Source of the DNA: a virus | DNA length: 36,052 nucleotides | IMG/VR virus record: IMGVR_UViG_3300021375_000086 | Location: 1-36,052 of that record | Reading direction: 5' to 3' (one strand) | Part shown: positions 1 to 6,334 of the stretch, piece by piece | Numbering within the stretch: position 1 is the first letter of the stretch | How the letters are laid out: each line of letters opens with the position of its first letter | Notes under the pieces: generated by a model | The model's database searches: none | Told to the model about the DNA's origin: nothing | The model's input: the letters and a program-made list of their open reading frames with translations, nothing else | Position numbers and translations under genes: made by a program

Positions 1-153
1 CGCTGCACCTGCACCTACACCCGCCGCACCTGCGCCACCGGCTGCACCTGCACCCGCCGCACCTGCACCAACGCCGGCACCTACGCCAGCAGGAGGTGCC
101 GCAGTGCCAGCCGTCGTACCAGCGATGATCGCAGCTTCAAGCAATCCACCCAT
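1..153 (-). CDS. Ala/Gly-rich protein, N-terminal part (gene spans the window ends)
   Basis: This is the first 51 codons of a gene that runs off base 1 on the minus strand and resumes in frame at base 36052; the whole product would be 184 residues. It starts with ATG at 153-151, sharing one base with the TAA of the upstream GNAT-like gene (TAATG). The product opens with a short hydrophobic stretch and then becomes almost pure Gly/Ala with a few Val and Pro. It lies between the terminase side and the portal, where podoviruses often carry small virion or membrane-associated proteins. The composition suggests a flexible or membrane-interacting virion protein, but I recognise no family. The codon repeats make this stretch prone to assembly error. 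Confidence 0.75.
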   Translation of the reverse strand, partial: MGGLLEAAIIAGTTAGTAAPPAGVGAGVGAGAAGAGAAGGAGAAGVGAGAA

Positions 154-575
154 TAAAGCTCCCTTGCTAGACCGTAGTCCGTGTCAGCCCAGCCCAGGCG
201 ACGTAAATGTGATTCCGTAGCTTCAGCACCAGCGCACCGAGCAAAGCCGAGTTCTTTGGCACCTTGATCTTTGGCGTATGCGTAAACGAACCGCAACCAC
301 CGACGAGCTCCCATGTACAAACCTGCACGCTTGCGACCTTCAGGCGAGATTGCCAGATGAACAAACCAAGTAGTCACTGTCGCCAAATGCTCAAACCAAA
401 ACACAACGTCCTCGCCGTAACGAAACCAATCCGCTTGGTCGATCTCTACCTGCTGAACTGGACGAGGGTATCCCCATTCCGCCACGTCATTTGCGGCTTC
501 AAGGATCGAGGATTTGTCGCTCAGTTCACTGAAAAGTCTGGCACCCACGTAGCAAAGGTGGACGACCGGCTGCAC
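153..575 (-). CDS. GNAT-like phage protein (T7 gp13-like position)
   Basis: The product is 140 residues with a GTG start at 575, 20 bases after the terminase stop. The second half (roughly residues 70-135) has the look of a GNAT fold: a beta-strand ending in His-Leu-Ala-Ile-Ser-Pro, then a basic stretch where the acetyl-CoA pyrophosphate loop would be, an alpha helix, and a closing Leu-Gly-Trp segment. Acetyltransferase-like proteins occupy this position in many T7-type podoviruses as virion or assembly proteins. The usual Gln/Arg-x-x-Gly-x-Gly/Ala signature is degenerate, so enzymatic activity is doubtful. The stop is coupled to the next gene by TAATG. Confidence 0.6.
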   Translation of the reverse strand: MQPVVHLCYVGARLFSELSDKSSILEAANDVAEWGYPRPVQQVEIDQADWFRYGEDVVFWFEHLATVTTWFVHLAISPEGRKRAGLYMGARRWLRFVYAYAKDQGAKELGFARCAGAEATESHLRRLGWADTDYGLAREL

Positions 576-595
576 TAATCAAGGCAAACCTTTGC

Positions 596-2074
596 TCAGT
601 CCATAATTGCGAACTCTTGCAGCGGTTCGTCCTCGTCGTAGTCAGTGGGAAGTAAGGCAGAATCCCCCTCGCCTTCGCCCAGCATCACATACTCGAGCGC
701 CTCGACCGGATGCGAATACATATTTTTGTCAGGCTCGTCGGTGTAGCGCTCATCACCCGCCACCTTGAGCCGACGAAACTGGAACCCACCTGCTAGTCCC
801 TTGCGGATCAGCTTGGCCTTCGGCGAAATCAAGAACGCTGGACGACCATCACCGCAAAGTCGCCGGCAAGGATTAGCTACCGCAGCACGTCGCAGCACTG
901 GGATGTTCGAGGGAGCTGACTGCACATCAAAACCGCTGGCCTCTAGGATCTGCCGTGGCGTGTCCTCAGTCGCCTGCCCTTTGCCGTCACCAGCCGGGTC
1001 AGACCAGCCGCGCACCTTTGCGCCGTGGTAATTGGTCTGGATGTAGCGCTTGAGCTCGGGGCCAAAAACCGCCTGACTCATGTTGGTCGTCACGAACTCG
1101 TCGATGCACACGAACCGGCCCCACTGAGGAATAAACTGCACAATCGCCGCCGCTGGAGTGCGCCCAAAGTCCACCCCGAGCAGTAGCGGCAGAGTCGAAT
1201 CGTAGGGGATTTCATCGGTTGTCGTGTGTACCGAGTCGATAAACTCAGGATGGACAGGATTGCCGTCTGACACGAATCCGTATTCGTTTGCCAGATTGAT
1301 CGCAATCCACGCATCAGACTTGCCCGCTTGCCCTCGCTCGTAATAAGCGTCAGGCAGATTATCAATGTTTTCGGCTTCGTGGTTTACGTCCCATACTTCT
1401 CGACCGGCTGCGCTCTTGCGACCTGTGCGAAGTAGCCCCCCTGGTTGTCTAAAGAAGTTCCACCCCTCCGGTCGGTCTTCTTCGGCGAGCTTGTAGTACC
1501 AGTGATCCTCATCGGGCGCGTTGGTATCGCCAATAATCCCGTGCCAAGTCGGCTTCACCTGCCCTGCGGCTTTAGAGGGATAACGCCCGTGCCGCAAATC
1601 AGCCATGTCTAGGATCGGCTTCACGAGCTCTTTCGTCTCGTTGAGCCAGAAGCCAGTTGCCTGAGAACCGCGCAGTTTCTTCACCGCGTCTTCTCGATCC
1701 AACGCGAGAAATATCACTTCGCTGTGAACGTGGGTGCCGTCTTCGAGATCAATTCCAACCGTAAACGTCGGAGGCTCAAGACTGCCCATCTTCATCTTGC
1801 CCAAATCGTTGGTAAACACTTCTCGAAAGTCTCGAATAGTCGTAGACATCAGATCTGGATAGGTGTTGCGAATCGCGAACCAGCGAGTCGGCCTGATCCC
1901 CAGCGCGTTTGGCTCTTGCTCGACTGAGGTCTTCAAAATGCGCTGTATCGCGCCGTAGGTCTTGCCGGAACCGAGTGGCCCCATGATGAGATCTACGCGC
2001 CCACGCGCCGTCCTGAAGGCTTCCAGCACAGGGCTAGAAGGCGTCCCCATCTTGATCTCGACTGTGACCGACAA
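596..2074 (-). CDS. terL: terminase large subunit (TerL)
   Basis: This is the DNA-packaging motor: an N-terminal ATPase drives DNA into the prohead and a C-terminal RNase H-like nuclease cuts the concatemer. Of 492 residues, the Walker A loop GPLGSGKT is at 32-39, and the hydrophobic strand ending in Phe-Trp-Leu-Asn-Glu is probably Walker B plus the catalytic Glu. The nuclease half starts with Val-Asp-Phe-Gly (D302), and a second acidic residue sits in Ser-Asp-Pro-Ala-Gly-Asp (D359). Length fits the family. The listed start is TTG, directly after the TAA of the small-subunit gene. The first ATG is at 2050 and would remove eight residues; neither has a good Shine-Dalgarno sequence, so the start is uncertain. 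Confidence 0.95.
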   Translation of the reverse strand: MSVTVEIKMGTPSSPVLEAFRTARGRVDLIMGPLGSGKTYGAIQRILKTSVEQEPNALGIRPTRWFAIRNTYPDLMSTTIRDFREVFTNDLGKMKMGSLEPPTFTVGIDLEDGTHVHSEVIFLALDREDAVKKLRGSQATGFWLNETKELVKPILDMADLRHGRYPSKAAGQVKPTWHGIIGDTNAPDEDHWYYKLAEEDRPEGWNFFRQPGGLLRTGRKSAAGREVWDVNHEAENIDNLPDAYYERGQAGKSDAWIAINLANEYGFVSDGNPVHPEFIDSVHTTTDEIPYDSTLPLLLGVDFGRTPAAAIVQFIPQWGRFVCIDEFVTTNMSQAVFGPELKRYIQTNYHGAKVRGWSDPAGDGKGQATEDTPRQILEASGFDVQSAPSNIPVLRRAAVANPCRRLCGDGRPAFLISPKAKLIRKGLAGGFQFRRLKVAGDERYTDEPDKNMYSHPVEALEYVMLGEGEGDSALLPTDYDEDEPLQEFAIMD

Positions 2075-2329
2075 TTATTCGCTGAGGTCGATGATCTTGA
2101 GGACGTTCTTCACGCTGACTTCGCCCTCAACCGTGTTCGGGAGTAGCTTCGCCAGGATGGTGATAAACGCTTTGGGGTTCGCTTCGGATTGCGTGACAAG
2201 GTAATCGACACCTCCCGCCTTCTCGAATGCCTCGCGCACCATCTCCCGCATATCTCGTGTTACTTTATTAACAGAACCCTTGGGCCTCCCCGGGCCAGGC
2301 TTCCCCCCGCCGACCGTATTGTCTGCCAT
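2075..2329 (-). CDS. terS: probable terminase small subunit
   Basis: The product is 84 residues with ATG at 2329, preceded by AGGTT. It has a Gly/Pro/Arg/Lys-rich N-terminus (Gly-Arg-Pro-Lys-Gly-Ser) typical of small DNA-binding phage proteins. The Val-Thr-Arg-Asp-Met-Arg helix and the Pro-Lys-Ala-Phe segment recall small-terminase/DUF5681-like proteins. It lies directly upstream of terL, the usual place for TerS, which selects phage DNA and loads TerL. It is shorter than many TerS proteins, and I see no complete classic helix-turn-helix, so the assignment rests on position and general resemblance. Confidence 0.7.
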   Translation of the reverse strand: MADNTVGGGKPGPGRPKGSVNKVTRDMREMVREAFEKAGGVDYLVTQSEANPKAFITILAKLLPNTVEGEVSVKNVLKIIDLSE

Positions 2330-2337
2330 TTCGGAAC

Positions 2338-2670
2338 CTACCAGTTGCAGTGTTTTTCACCACGATGCTCATCCATCGCAGCTTTCAAAATTGCTTTGCA
2401 GGCATCTTCGACGTTCATTCCAATCGCTAGCAGCGCCTTAACCTGATCGTTCCGCCGTGGCCCGGTGAATCGGTCGTCCATGAGTTGCCGATCTAGCCGA
2501 GCCGGAACTCCGCCGTTGGCGTAAGCGTTCAAGATTCGTAGCCAGCCCTCCGGCCTCTGATCTTTGTCGGGAGAGAATATTCCGCTAACGGCTTCCGTAG
2601 CACGCTCAACGGCTTCAGAAACCTTTACCGGCTTTGGTGCAGCTCTGCGTGCTGATTTTCGTGCGGCCAT
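2338..2670 (-). CDS. hypothetical protein upstream of terminase
   Basis: A 110-residue protein with ATG at 2670 and a clear AAGGAA ribosome site five bases upstream. The first 15 residues are very basic (Arg/Lys/Ala), followed by an acidic and helical body. The segment around Arg-Pro-Glu-Gly-Trp is followed by an alternating helical region and a short C-terminus with His and Cys. A basic N-terminus next to TerS/TerL suggests DNA binding or help in packaging, but I do not recognise a family. It ends eight bases before the TerS start, so the two are probably co-translated. Confidence 0.7.
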   Translation of the reverse strand: MAARKSARRAAPKPVKVSEAVERATEAVSGIFSPDKDQRPEGWLRILNAYANGGVPARLDRQLMDDRFTGPRRNDQVKALLAIGMNVEDACKAILKAAMDEHRGEKHCNW

Positions 2671-2736
2671 TAAAATTCCTTCGAGATGTGGTTCCGGCGA
2701 TCATCACTCAAAAACCCCATTATTCAAGTCTAACCT

Positions 2737-2955
2737 TCAATGCCTTGGCCCCCGCTGCTCCTCTGCCCATTGCAGCGCCGCGCATGGCGCGCAAACAGTC
2801 GGTTCTGGCCTGGGTAATTTGATGTATCGGTAAAACTCGAGCGGCTCTGAGCACCGAGTGCAGATTTTTCTGACCCAATAGCGTTCGTTGTGAGGGCGTT
2901 CTCCTGTCCCTTTTTTGCTTCTGTCGGTCGCTTTGCCATTCCTAGCAGAGCTCAC
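2737..2955 (-). CDS. small zinc-ribbon protein (GTG start)
   Basis: A 72-residue protein. I chose GTG at 2955-2953 because it overlaps the TGA of the VRR-NUC gene as GTGA, the junction style used repeatedly in this genome. The frame extends further upstream only inside the nuclease gene, as a basic shadow. Two Cys-x-x-Cys knuckles (Cys-Thr-Arg-Cys and Cys-Ala-Pro-Cys) are separated by about 20 residues, as expected for a zinc ribbon that binds nucleic acid or protein. The N-terminus is Lys/Arg-rich. With the adjacent nuclease and packaging genes it may act in DNA processing; the exact role is unknown. A second frame over the same bases (2939-2730) lacks such motifs and was rejected. Confidence 0.6.
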   Translation of the reverse strand: MSSARNGKATDRSKKGTGERPHNERYWVRKICTRCSEPLEFYRYIKLPRPEPTVCAPCAALQWAEEQRGPRH

Positions 2956-3239
2956 TCTTTGACCTGCATCGTTGCCCCAATCACGGTAAGCGCCTCCTCG
3001 CAAGTCCTGACGACGTGCGCGTTTTCGTTCGGCCACTCGTCGAAAAACTTCACCTGGGCTGGAGTGATTCTGCCCTTTTTCGGCATTTTCACTTCGAGCA
3101 AATACGTCTGCCCTTGAAACCCAACAAGCAAATCTAGCGGTTCTCTCATCACATACACAAATGCCCCAGCCTTGCGTAATGCCGCGACGACTTCAGGCTC
3201 GTTTTGATCCCTTGACGCTGCCATTCTGTGAAGACTCAA
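2952..3239 (-). CDS. VRR-NUC domain nuclease
   Basis: A 95-residue single-domain PD-(D/E)xK nuclease of the VRR-NUC type, a family that includes stand-alone phage Holliday-junction or structure-specific nucleases. The catalytic pattern is visible: an early Glu (E14), Asp in Leu-Asp-Leu-Leu-Val-Gly (D36), and Glu-Val-Lys (E49, K51), followed by the conserved Pro-Lys-x-Gly-Arg and Thr-Pro-x-Gln helix. The start is TTG at 3239 because AAGGTGGG lies at the right distance before it. The next ATG (3224) has no comparable ribosome site. It probably resolves branched concatemers before packaging or assists Sak3-type recombination (inference). Confidence 0.85.
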   Translation of the reverse strand: MSLHRMAASRDQNEPEVVAALRKAGAFVYVMREPLDLLVGFQGQTYLLEVKMPKKGRITPAQVKFFDEWPNENAHVVRTCEEALTVIGATMQVKE

Positions 3240-3298
3240 ATGCGACCCACCTTAAAATTCGCCATTAGAATGCTAGACTCAACACAACCACGCTAGAA

Positions 3299-3340
3299 GG
3301 GGGATTAGCAGGTCTTTTCCCCCGTTTTGGGCTGTTTTTT
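3299..3340 (+). terminator. GC hairpin followed by a T tract in an intergenic gap
   Basis: The gap 3240-3342 contains the inverted repeat GGGGGA (3299-3304) / TCCCCC (3318-3323), then a T-rich run ending in six T (3335-3340). Read on the plus strand this resembles a weak intrinsic terminator, but the stem is short and no rightward gene precedes it. It might stop stray rightward transcription into the leftward operon. On the minus strand the A tract comes first, so it is not a terminator in the direction of the local genes. Confidence 0.3.
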
Positions 3341-3342
3341 GT

Positions 3343-3534
3343 CTACTCCTGCCCCTCAAAAGACAACTCTTTAGCTTCGGAAATAGCAATTTCGACGTGT
3401 TCCAACACTCGACTCAACACTTCGATTCGTCGCTTTACAGCGTTGGCAGAGTTTGGCTGGCCGATTGATGCGTCGATCCGAGCCATCATCCTATCGGCTA
3501 GGAGTTGGTATCGTTGCTCGTTGCTCTTGGTCAT
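3343..3534 (-). CDS. small helical hypothetical protein
   Basis: A 63-residue product from ATG at 3534, which has AGGCAG eight bases upstream. The frame is open further, to a GTG at 3690, but the extra 52 residues are Arg/Thr/Ser-rich and look like a shadow. The body is a charged, heptad-like helix (Met-Thr-Lys-Ser-Asn-Glu at the start, Leu-Ser-Arg-Val-Leu-Glu-His-Val in the second half), suggesting a small coiled coil. Family unknown. It precedes a non-coding gap and then the VRR-NUC gene. Confidence 0.55.
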   Translation of the reverse strand: MTKSNEQRYQLLADRMMARIDASIGQPNSANAVKRRIEVLSRVLEHVEIAISEAKELSFEGQE

Positions 3535-3822
3535 AAACTCATCTGCCTGTACCCGGATAGACCTCTCCTGTTCCCCGCAGAACGAGGTCAGAGAAGTCGG
3601 TCGCTGCCTATGCAGTGCCGTATGAGGAGTCGGGATCTCTCCGATGCATCCTCGAAACAGTCGCTTTAGCCATCTGGATCTGGCCGTCACTCGCCCTCTG
3701 CTTTTTCACTCTGGCGATACCGGTTGTGTGACGTTCCCACGGTGGCTTCGATTCTTACCGGCAGGACCGAAGCTATATGTCGAGCGCGCCCCGCCGTTAT
3801 CCGACAGCGCGCTCCAGTCGCC
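3535..3822 (-). other. ambiguous 290-base stretch with competing short frames
   Basis: Between the replication-like gene (stop at 3823) and the small helical gene (start 3534) no single frame dominates. One frame continues directly after the upstream TAG for 38 codons to a TGA at 3706, with balanced composition (Ser-Thr-Tyr-Ser-Phe-Gly, Asn-Val-Thr-Gln-Pro-Val) but no start codon better than CTG. A second frame (3947-3687) is Arg-rich and shadow-like. A third begins at GTG 3709. The options are stop-codon readthrough, a non-standard start, or decay of a former gene. Confidence 0.4.
3608..3709 (-). CDS. possible 33-residue ORF (GTG start)
   Basis: A GTG at 3709 overlaps the TGA that closes a preceding short frame (GTGA), and the product is basic (Met-Lys-Lys-Gln-Arg start, Arg-Met-His-Arg-Arg near the end). 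The composition is more natural than the competing frame on the same bases, and GTGA junctions are common in this genome. No family is recognised and there is no independent ribosome site, so this stays tentative. Confidence 0.25.
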   Translation of the reverse strand: MKKQRASDGQIQMAKATVSRMHRRDPDSSYGTA

Positions 3823-4221
3823 CTATACAGCGCGTAATTTCTGGCCCTCCCGAGCGGCCCGTGCCGCCGCAACCTTCTGTCTCGCGGCTTCCTGTCGCGC
3901 CTTGACCGCATCCTCGCGGGAAAGCGGCTTTTGGTAGGGTCCGTCAAAGCCGAGTTCTACCCGACTCTCAATCTTTTCCAATCGGAACACGCTCTCGGGC
4001 GTGAAATACTTGCGAGGATTGAAGTCCGATCCGTCCTCTTGATCGAGTCCTTCGTGAAATCTGACATAGCCATGCACGGCTGCAACCAGTTCTTCACCGT
4101 CGTACTCCGTCAGGATTCGCTCGATCAGCTTCCGGCGAGCCCCTCGCAGGCGAGGCGTCACCCGCTTGCCGTAAAACGAAAACGCTTCGGCGACTTGCCC
4201 CCAAACCTCATCAGCACCCAT
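3823..4221 (-). CDS. probable phage replication-initiation / helicase-loader-like protein
   Basis: A 132-residue protein whose ATG at 4221 overlaps the TGA of the winged-helix gene (TGATG). Residues 20-90 have an Arg-rich helix, Glu-Glu-Leu-Val-Ala-Ala-Val followed by a Gly-Tyr-Val-Arg-Phe helix, then Pro-Arg-Lys-Tyr-Phe-Thr-Pro-Glu-Ser-Val-Phe-Arg. This pattern recalls the C-terminal domain of many phage replication proteins, in which a helical bundle ends in a Pro-x-x-(L/V)-F-x-x-x-K-F/I-E segment. The last 35 residues are Ala/Arg/Lys-rich helix. With the preceding winged-helix gene it could form a two-piece initiator. The family call is from resemblance only. Confidence 0.5.
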   Translation of the reverse strand: MGADEVWGQVAEAFSFYGKRVTPRLRGARRKLIERILTEYDGEELVAAVHGYVRFHEGLDQEDGSDFNPRKYFTPESVFRLEKIESRVELGFDGPYQKPLSREDAVKARQEAARQKVAAARAAREGQKLRAV

Positions 4222-4520
4222 CAGTTGTCACCTCGCTGCATCGTCGCGAGAGCCCAGACGGAGCTGCGGTTACGCCTCTCGCCGCTGTCTACGACCAATC
4301 CCTGCGAGACAAGCTCGCCCCGCCGAGGTCGCTCAGTCGAGCCGCGCAATCCCAGGATCTCCTGAATCTCAGCGTCCGTCTTTCCGCCCGACAGCAAGAC
4401 GTTCAAAATCCTCTGCCGATCTCCCGTCACTCTCGTGGGCTTTGCACCCATTTCCCTTGCAGCTCGCAAACTCGTGTCTGAGTTTGCAACAAACGGCAAT
4501 TTGAGTTCTTTTTCAGTCAT
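4221..4520 (-). CDS. winged-helix DNA-binding protein
   Basis: A 99-residue product. ATG at 4520 was chosen because GGGGGAA lies just upstream; the frame opens five codons earlier without a ribosome site. Residues 30-95 fit a winged helix: Arg-Gln-Arg-Ile-Leu helix, Thr-Asp-Ala-Glu-Ile-Gln-Glu-Ile-Leu helix, a recognition helix starting at Ser-Thr-Glu-Arg-Pro-Arg-Arg-Gly-Glu-Leu, then the wing (Gly-Leu-Val-Val-Asp-Ser-Gly) and a final strand. Such stand-alone domains act as phage regulators or as the origin-binding half of an initiator. The TGATG junction with the next gene favours the latter (inference). Confidence 0.65.
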   Translation of the reverse strand: MTEKELKLPFVANSDTSLRAAREMGAKPTRVTGDRQRILNVLLSGGKTDAEIQEILGLRGSTERPRRGELVSQGLVVDSGERRNRSSVWALATMQRGDN

Positions 4521-4538
4521 ACTTCCCCCTCTCAAGAG

Positions 4539-4569
4539 TGCCGCCCTTTTTGAACCAGCCGGGGCGGCA
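4539..4569 (-). promoter_or_regulatory. hairpin in the leader of the winged-helix gene
   Basis: A perfect 8-bp inverted repeat, TGCCGCCC (4539-4546) and GGGCGGCA (4562-4569), encloses a 15-base loop just upstream of the GGGGGAA ribosome site at about 4522-4528. There is no U tract, so it is probably not a terminator. A stable stem here could modulate translation or mark an operator. It lies in the 106-base gap between the repressor-like gene and the winged-helix gene. Confidence 0.45.
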
Positions 4570-4626
4570 ACGACTGTAGAGGGCTTAACCAGTGTGATGG
4601 CTAAGCGTTCACCGTTAAACGTAGGG

Positions 4627-4851
4627 CTACCCTAGAATTAGCGCTAAAAGCTTGCGGTTCGCCGCAGTCAGCGGCACGTCCGTCCGCTTGACCACGCCCT
4701 TCGTCGCCTTCTCGATTGCGAGTGCGAGCTGCGGACTAGCTGTTCGCCGCTTCTTGCGTAGCCGGTTGATGGTCGGCTGACCTACGCCAACCGAGTCGGC
4801 CAGAGTTGTCTCTGTCCAGTCAGTGCTGCGAAGTAATTTATCTAATGTCAT
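4627..4851 (-). CDS. Cro/CI-like helix-turn-helix regulator
   Basis: A 74-residue protein that is the first leftward gene beside the divergent control region. The helix-turn-helix is clear at about residues 13-38: Thr-Glu-Thr-Thr-Leu-Ala-Asp-Ser-Val-Gly-Val, turn, then Gln-Pro-Thr-Ile-Asn-Arg-Leu-Arg-Lys. A further helix carries Pro-Gln-Leu-Ala-Leu-Ala-Ile-Glu-Lys-Ala-Thr. Size and layout fit Cro-type or YdaS-type regulators. Two palindromes just upstream (4863-4876 and 4897-4914) are candidate operators, so it may control both its own unit and the rightward unit. No integrase accompanies it, so a timing role is more likely than lysogeny maintenance. Confidence 0.8.
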   Translation of the reverse strand: MTLDKLLRSTDWTETTLADSVGVGQPTINRLRKKRRTASPQLALAIEKATKGVVKRTDVPLTAANRKLLALILG

Positions 4852-4862
4852 TAAATGAATCT

Positions 4863-4876
4863 ATGCCGCTCGGCAT
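4863..4876. promoter_or_regulatory. perfect palindromic site upstream of the Cro-like gene
   Basis: ATGCCG-CT-CGGCAT is a perfect inverted repeat with 6-bp arms and a 2-base centre, 12 bases upstream of the regulator start codon. It could be an operator for autoregulation or a hairpin near the ribosome-binding region. It is visible directly in the sequence; the function is inferred from position. Confidence 0.5.
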
Positions 4877-4896
4877 CTTTCGGCAACCCGGTTCTA

Positions 4897-4914
4897 TTCA
4901 AAAACGCGTTTGAA
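4897..4914. promoter_or_regulatory. candidate operator palindrome in the divergent control region
   Basis: TTCAAAAACGCGTTTGAA contains a perfect 10-bp core palindrome (AAACGCGTTT) and outer arms TTCAAA/TTTGAA. It lies midway between the leftward regulator gene and the first rightward gene, as expected for a dimeric repressor site. A weak sigma70-like pair, TTTTCA (4922-4927) and GATTAT (4945-4950) with 17-bp spacing, follows for rightward transcription. No convincing leftward promoter was found. Confidence 0.45.
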
Positions 4915-5016
4915 CAAACTTTTTTCATAACACCTGTTGCCAATGATTATGCCATCTGTCATAAAGTATCCGACGCGGCAAACCGAACAAGTTACCAACT
5001 GCCAAAGGAAGCCGAT

Positions 5017-5145
5017 ATGGCTATGGAATATTGCCACGCAGGTAACCATCACATTGACCTTGATTGGAATTGTGATGGTGAGTACGACAAAAACGACCAC
5101 TGGATTTGCGGCGACTGCCTTGCCGAAACGGAGGAAAACAAATGA
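5017..5145 (+). CDS. small Cys/His-rich early protein
   Basis: A 42-residue product. The frame opens at 4855, but ATG 5017 is preceded by AAAGGAA at the right distance and the upstream residues look non-coding, so this start is preferred. The sequence has an N-terminal Cys-His region, then Cys-Asp-Gly-Glu, and a Trp-Ile-Cys-Gly-Asp-Cys knuckle near the end, suggesting a tiny zinc-binding protein. It is the first gene of the rightward operon and overlaps the next gene as ATGA. Proteins of this kind are often host-takeover factors; no specific role can be read. Confidence 0.65.
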   Translation: MAMEYCHAGNHHIDLDWNCDGEYDKNDHWICGDCLAETEENK

Positions 5146-5579
5146 AAGATAAAATGCTTGATCGCACAACCGTCGAAATTTGTGAAAAACAACGCAGCGC
5201 TATCGACAGCCTTTTCGCCCAAAGCAAAGCGCGATTGCGCCTTTATCAATCCGAGCTCCGCGCAAACGACGCACTTCAAGATCGTTGCTCGGAACTGCAA
5301 GCGCGTTGCGATGCACTATTTTCAACGGCAGCTCAAGCAACTCACCGAGCGATTCGCCTTGAATCCGATCTCGAGTCTTCCCGCTCCGCCCACCGAGATT
5401 GCCGTGACGCTCTGAAGTCCGCACTCGAAGCCGCTAACGCTCCCGCCTGCAAAGAGTGCGACGGAACTGGCGACGGCGTTCGCTTTGGCGCGGGTGGGCC
5501 TAATGACGAGACTCCGCCCGAGCTTGTGGATCATGGCGGCTGCGAAGACTGTGACGGCCTCGGATTGGAGTGGCTCTAA
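5142..5579 (+). CDS. coiled-coil protein with two DnaJ-like CxxCxGxG knuckles
   Basis: A 145-residue protein with ATG at 5142 inside the previous stop (ATGA) and GGAGG ten bases upstream. Residues 10-100 are a long charged helix with Cys and Arg, probably a coiled coil. The C-terminus has two knuckles, Cys-Lys-Glu-Cys-Asp-Gly-Thr-Gly (103-110) and Cys-Glu-Asp-Cys-Asp-Gly-Leu-Gly (134-141), like the zinc centres of DnaJ-type cysteine-rich domains. With two of the four usual repeats it could bind one zinc. Role unknown. Confidence 0.7.
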   Translation: MKDKMLDRTTVEICEKQRSAIDSLFAQSKARLRLYQSELRANDALQDRCSELQARCDALFSTAAQATHRAIRLESDLESSRSAHRDCRDALKSALEAANAPACKECDGTGDGVRFGAGGPNDETPPELVDHGGCEDCDGLGLEWL

Positions 5580-5580
5580 T

Positions 5581-5685
5581 ATGTGCCGCCTACTGCACCG
5601 ATTTTACAAGCGCCGGCTGTACTGCCCGCACTGCCGAGAACTGAACCAGGTCTACCGACCTATGTCACACAGAGGTACAAAATGA
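5581..5685 (+). CDS. 34-residue basic Cys-x-x-Cys miniprotein
   Basis: ATG at 5581 lies one base after the TAA of the previous gene, and its TGA overlaps the next start as ATGA. The flush fit on both sides is the main support. The product is strongly basic and has Cys-Pro-His-Cys in the middle, a half zinc knuckle. A GGAG sits about 12 bases upstream. No known family; possibly a nucleic-acid-binding miniprotein. Confidence 0.5.
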   Translation: MCRLLHRFYKRRLYCPHCRELNQVYRPMSHRGTK

Positions 5686-6017
5686 GCGAACTGCACCGCG
5701 ACACAGACGAAGTAGCCGAAGACTCCCTTATCGAAAGCATCAAGAATGCTCGACAAGGTAGGTATGAAATTGCAACCAAGTGGAGTGAGGTTCACCAGCA
5801 CCTAGATCATCATTCTGAAAGCGCTGAAAAAATTGAACACCTTGAGTCCATCATTAAATGGCTCGTCAATCACCCGGCTAACAAAGTCGCAGGCGATTGC
5901 ATCGGAGGTGGCTGGAGCTGCGACTCCTACCCTGACGATGACGGAACACGTCGCGAATATTTTGGTGCTGATTTTCTTGAAGCAATCGAACTAGCGATGA
6001 ACGGGGAGACGGAATGA
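5682..6017 (+). CDS. hypothetical acidic early protein
   Basis: A 111-residue protein. ATG 5682 follows AGAGG and overlaps the preceding TGA; the longer frame from 5583 is a shadow of the miniprotein. It is acidic and mostly helical in the first two thirds (Glu-Lys-Ile-Glu-His-Leu-Glu-Ser-Ile-Ile). A short loop with Cys-Ile-Gly-Gly-Gly-Trp-Ser-Cys follows, then another helix. It overlaps the next gene by ATGA. I do not recognise it. Confidence 0.65.
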   Translation: MSELHRDTDEVAEDSLIESIKNARQGRYEIATKWSEVHQHLDHHSESAEKIEHLESIIKWLVNHPANKVAGDCIGGGWSCDSYPDDDGTRREYFGADFLEAIELAMNGETE

Positions 6018-6253
6018 ACCTCATCAAAAAAGACGATTACCCACTCGATTGGATTGTTGTTGATTACGACCGGCTGAACATTACCGACGCCGAGCGGCGG
6101 GACTGCATCGAGCTAGACGTAGCAATCGCCGAAGCGAACGAGCACGCAGACAGGTTGCACCACGAAGGTTCAATCATTATTGCAGCGGTTGTTGGAGCAT
6201 CGCTCGGCCTCGTGGCCGGGTACTTCCTCGCTGTTTACATTGGGGCTTTTTAA
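6014..6253 (+). CDS. small single-pass membrane protein
   Basis: A 79-residue protein starting inside the previous stop (ATGA). The first 50 residues are charged and soluble. Residues 53-76 form one hydrophobic segment rich in Ile, Ala, Val, Leu and Gly, followed by a short tail, so it is probably tail-anchored with the charged part in the cytoplasm. Candidates are superinfection exclusion or an anchor for early functions, but no family is recognised. The 81 bases to the SSB gene hold a good AGGAG site. Confidence 0.65.
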   Translation: MNLIKKDDYPLDWIVVDYDRLNITDAERRDCIELDVAIAEANEHADRLHHEGSIIIAAVVGASLGLVAGYFLAVYIGAF

Positions 6254-6334
6254 GCCGTTTTTATCGGTGGCTCCGCCATCACACCAACCGACTTCGCTGT
6301 CCGCGATGTCACTCACTTATCTAGGAGATTCAAA

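Noticed and set aside
1-66. Long terminal repeat or direct terminal repeat of a linear genome
   Set aside because: The shared 38 bases are part of a Gly/Ala codon repeat inside a gene that reads in frame across the ends, so a circular map explains it better.
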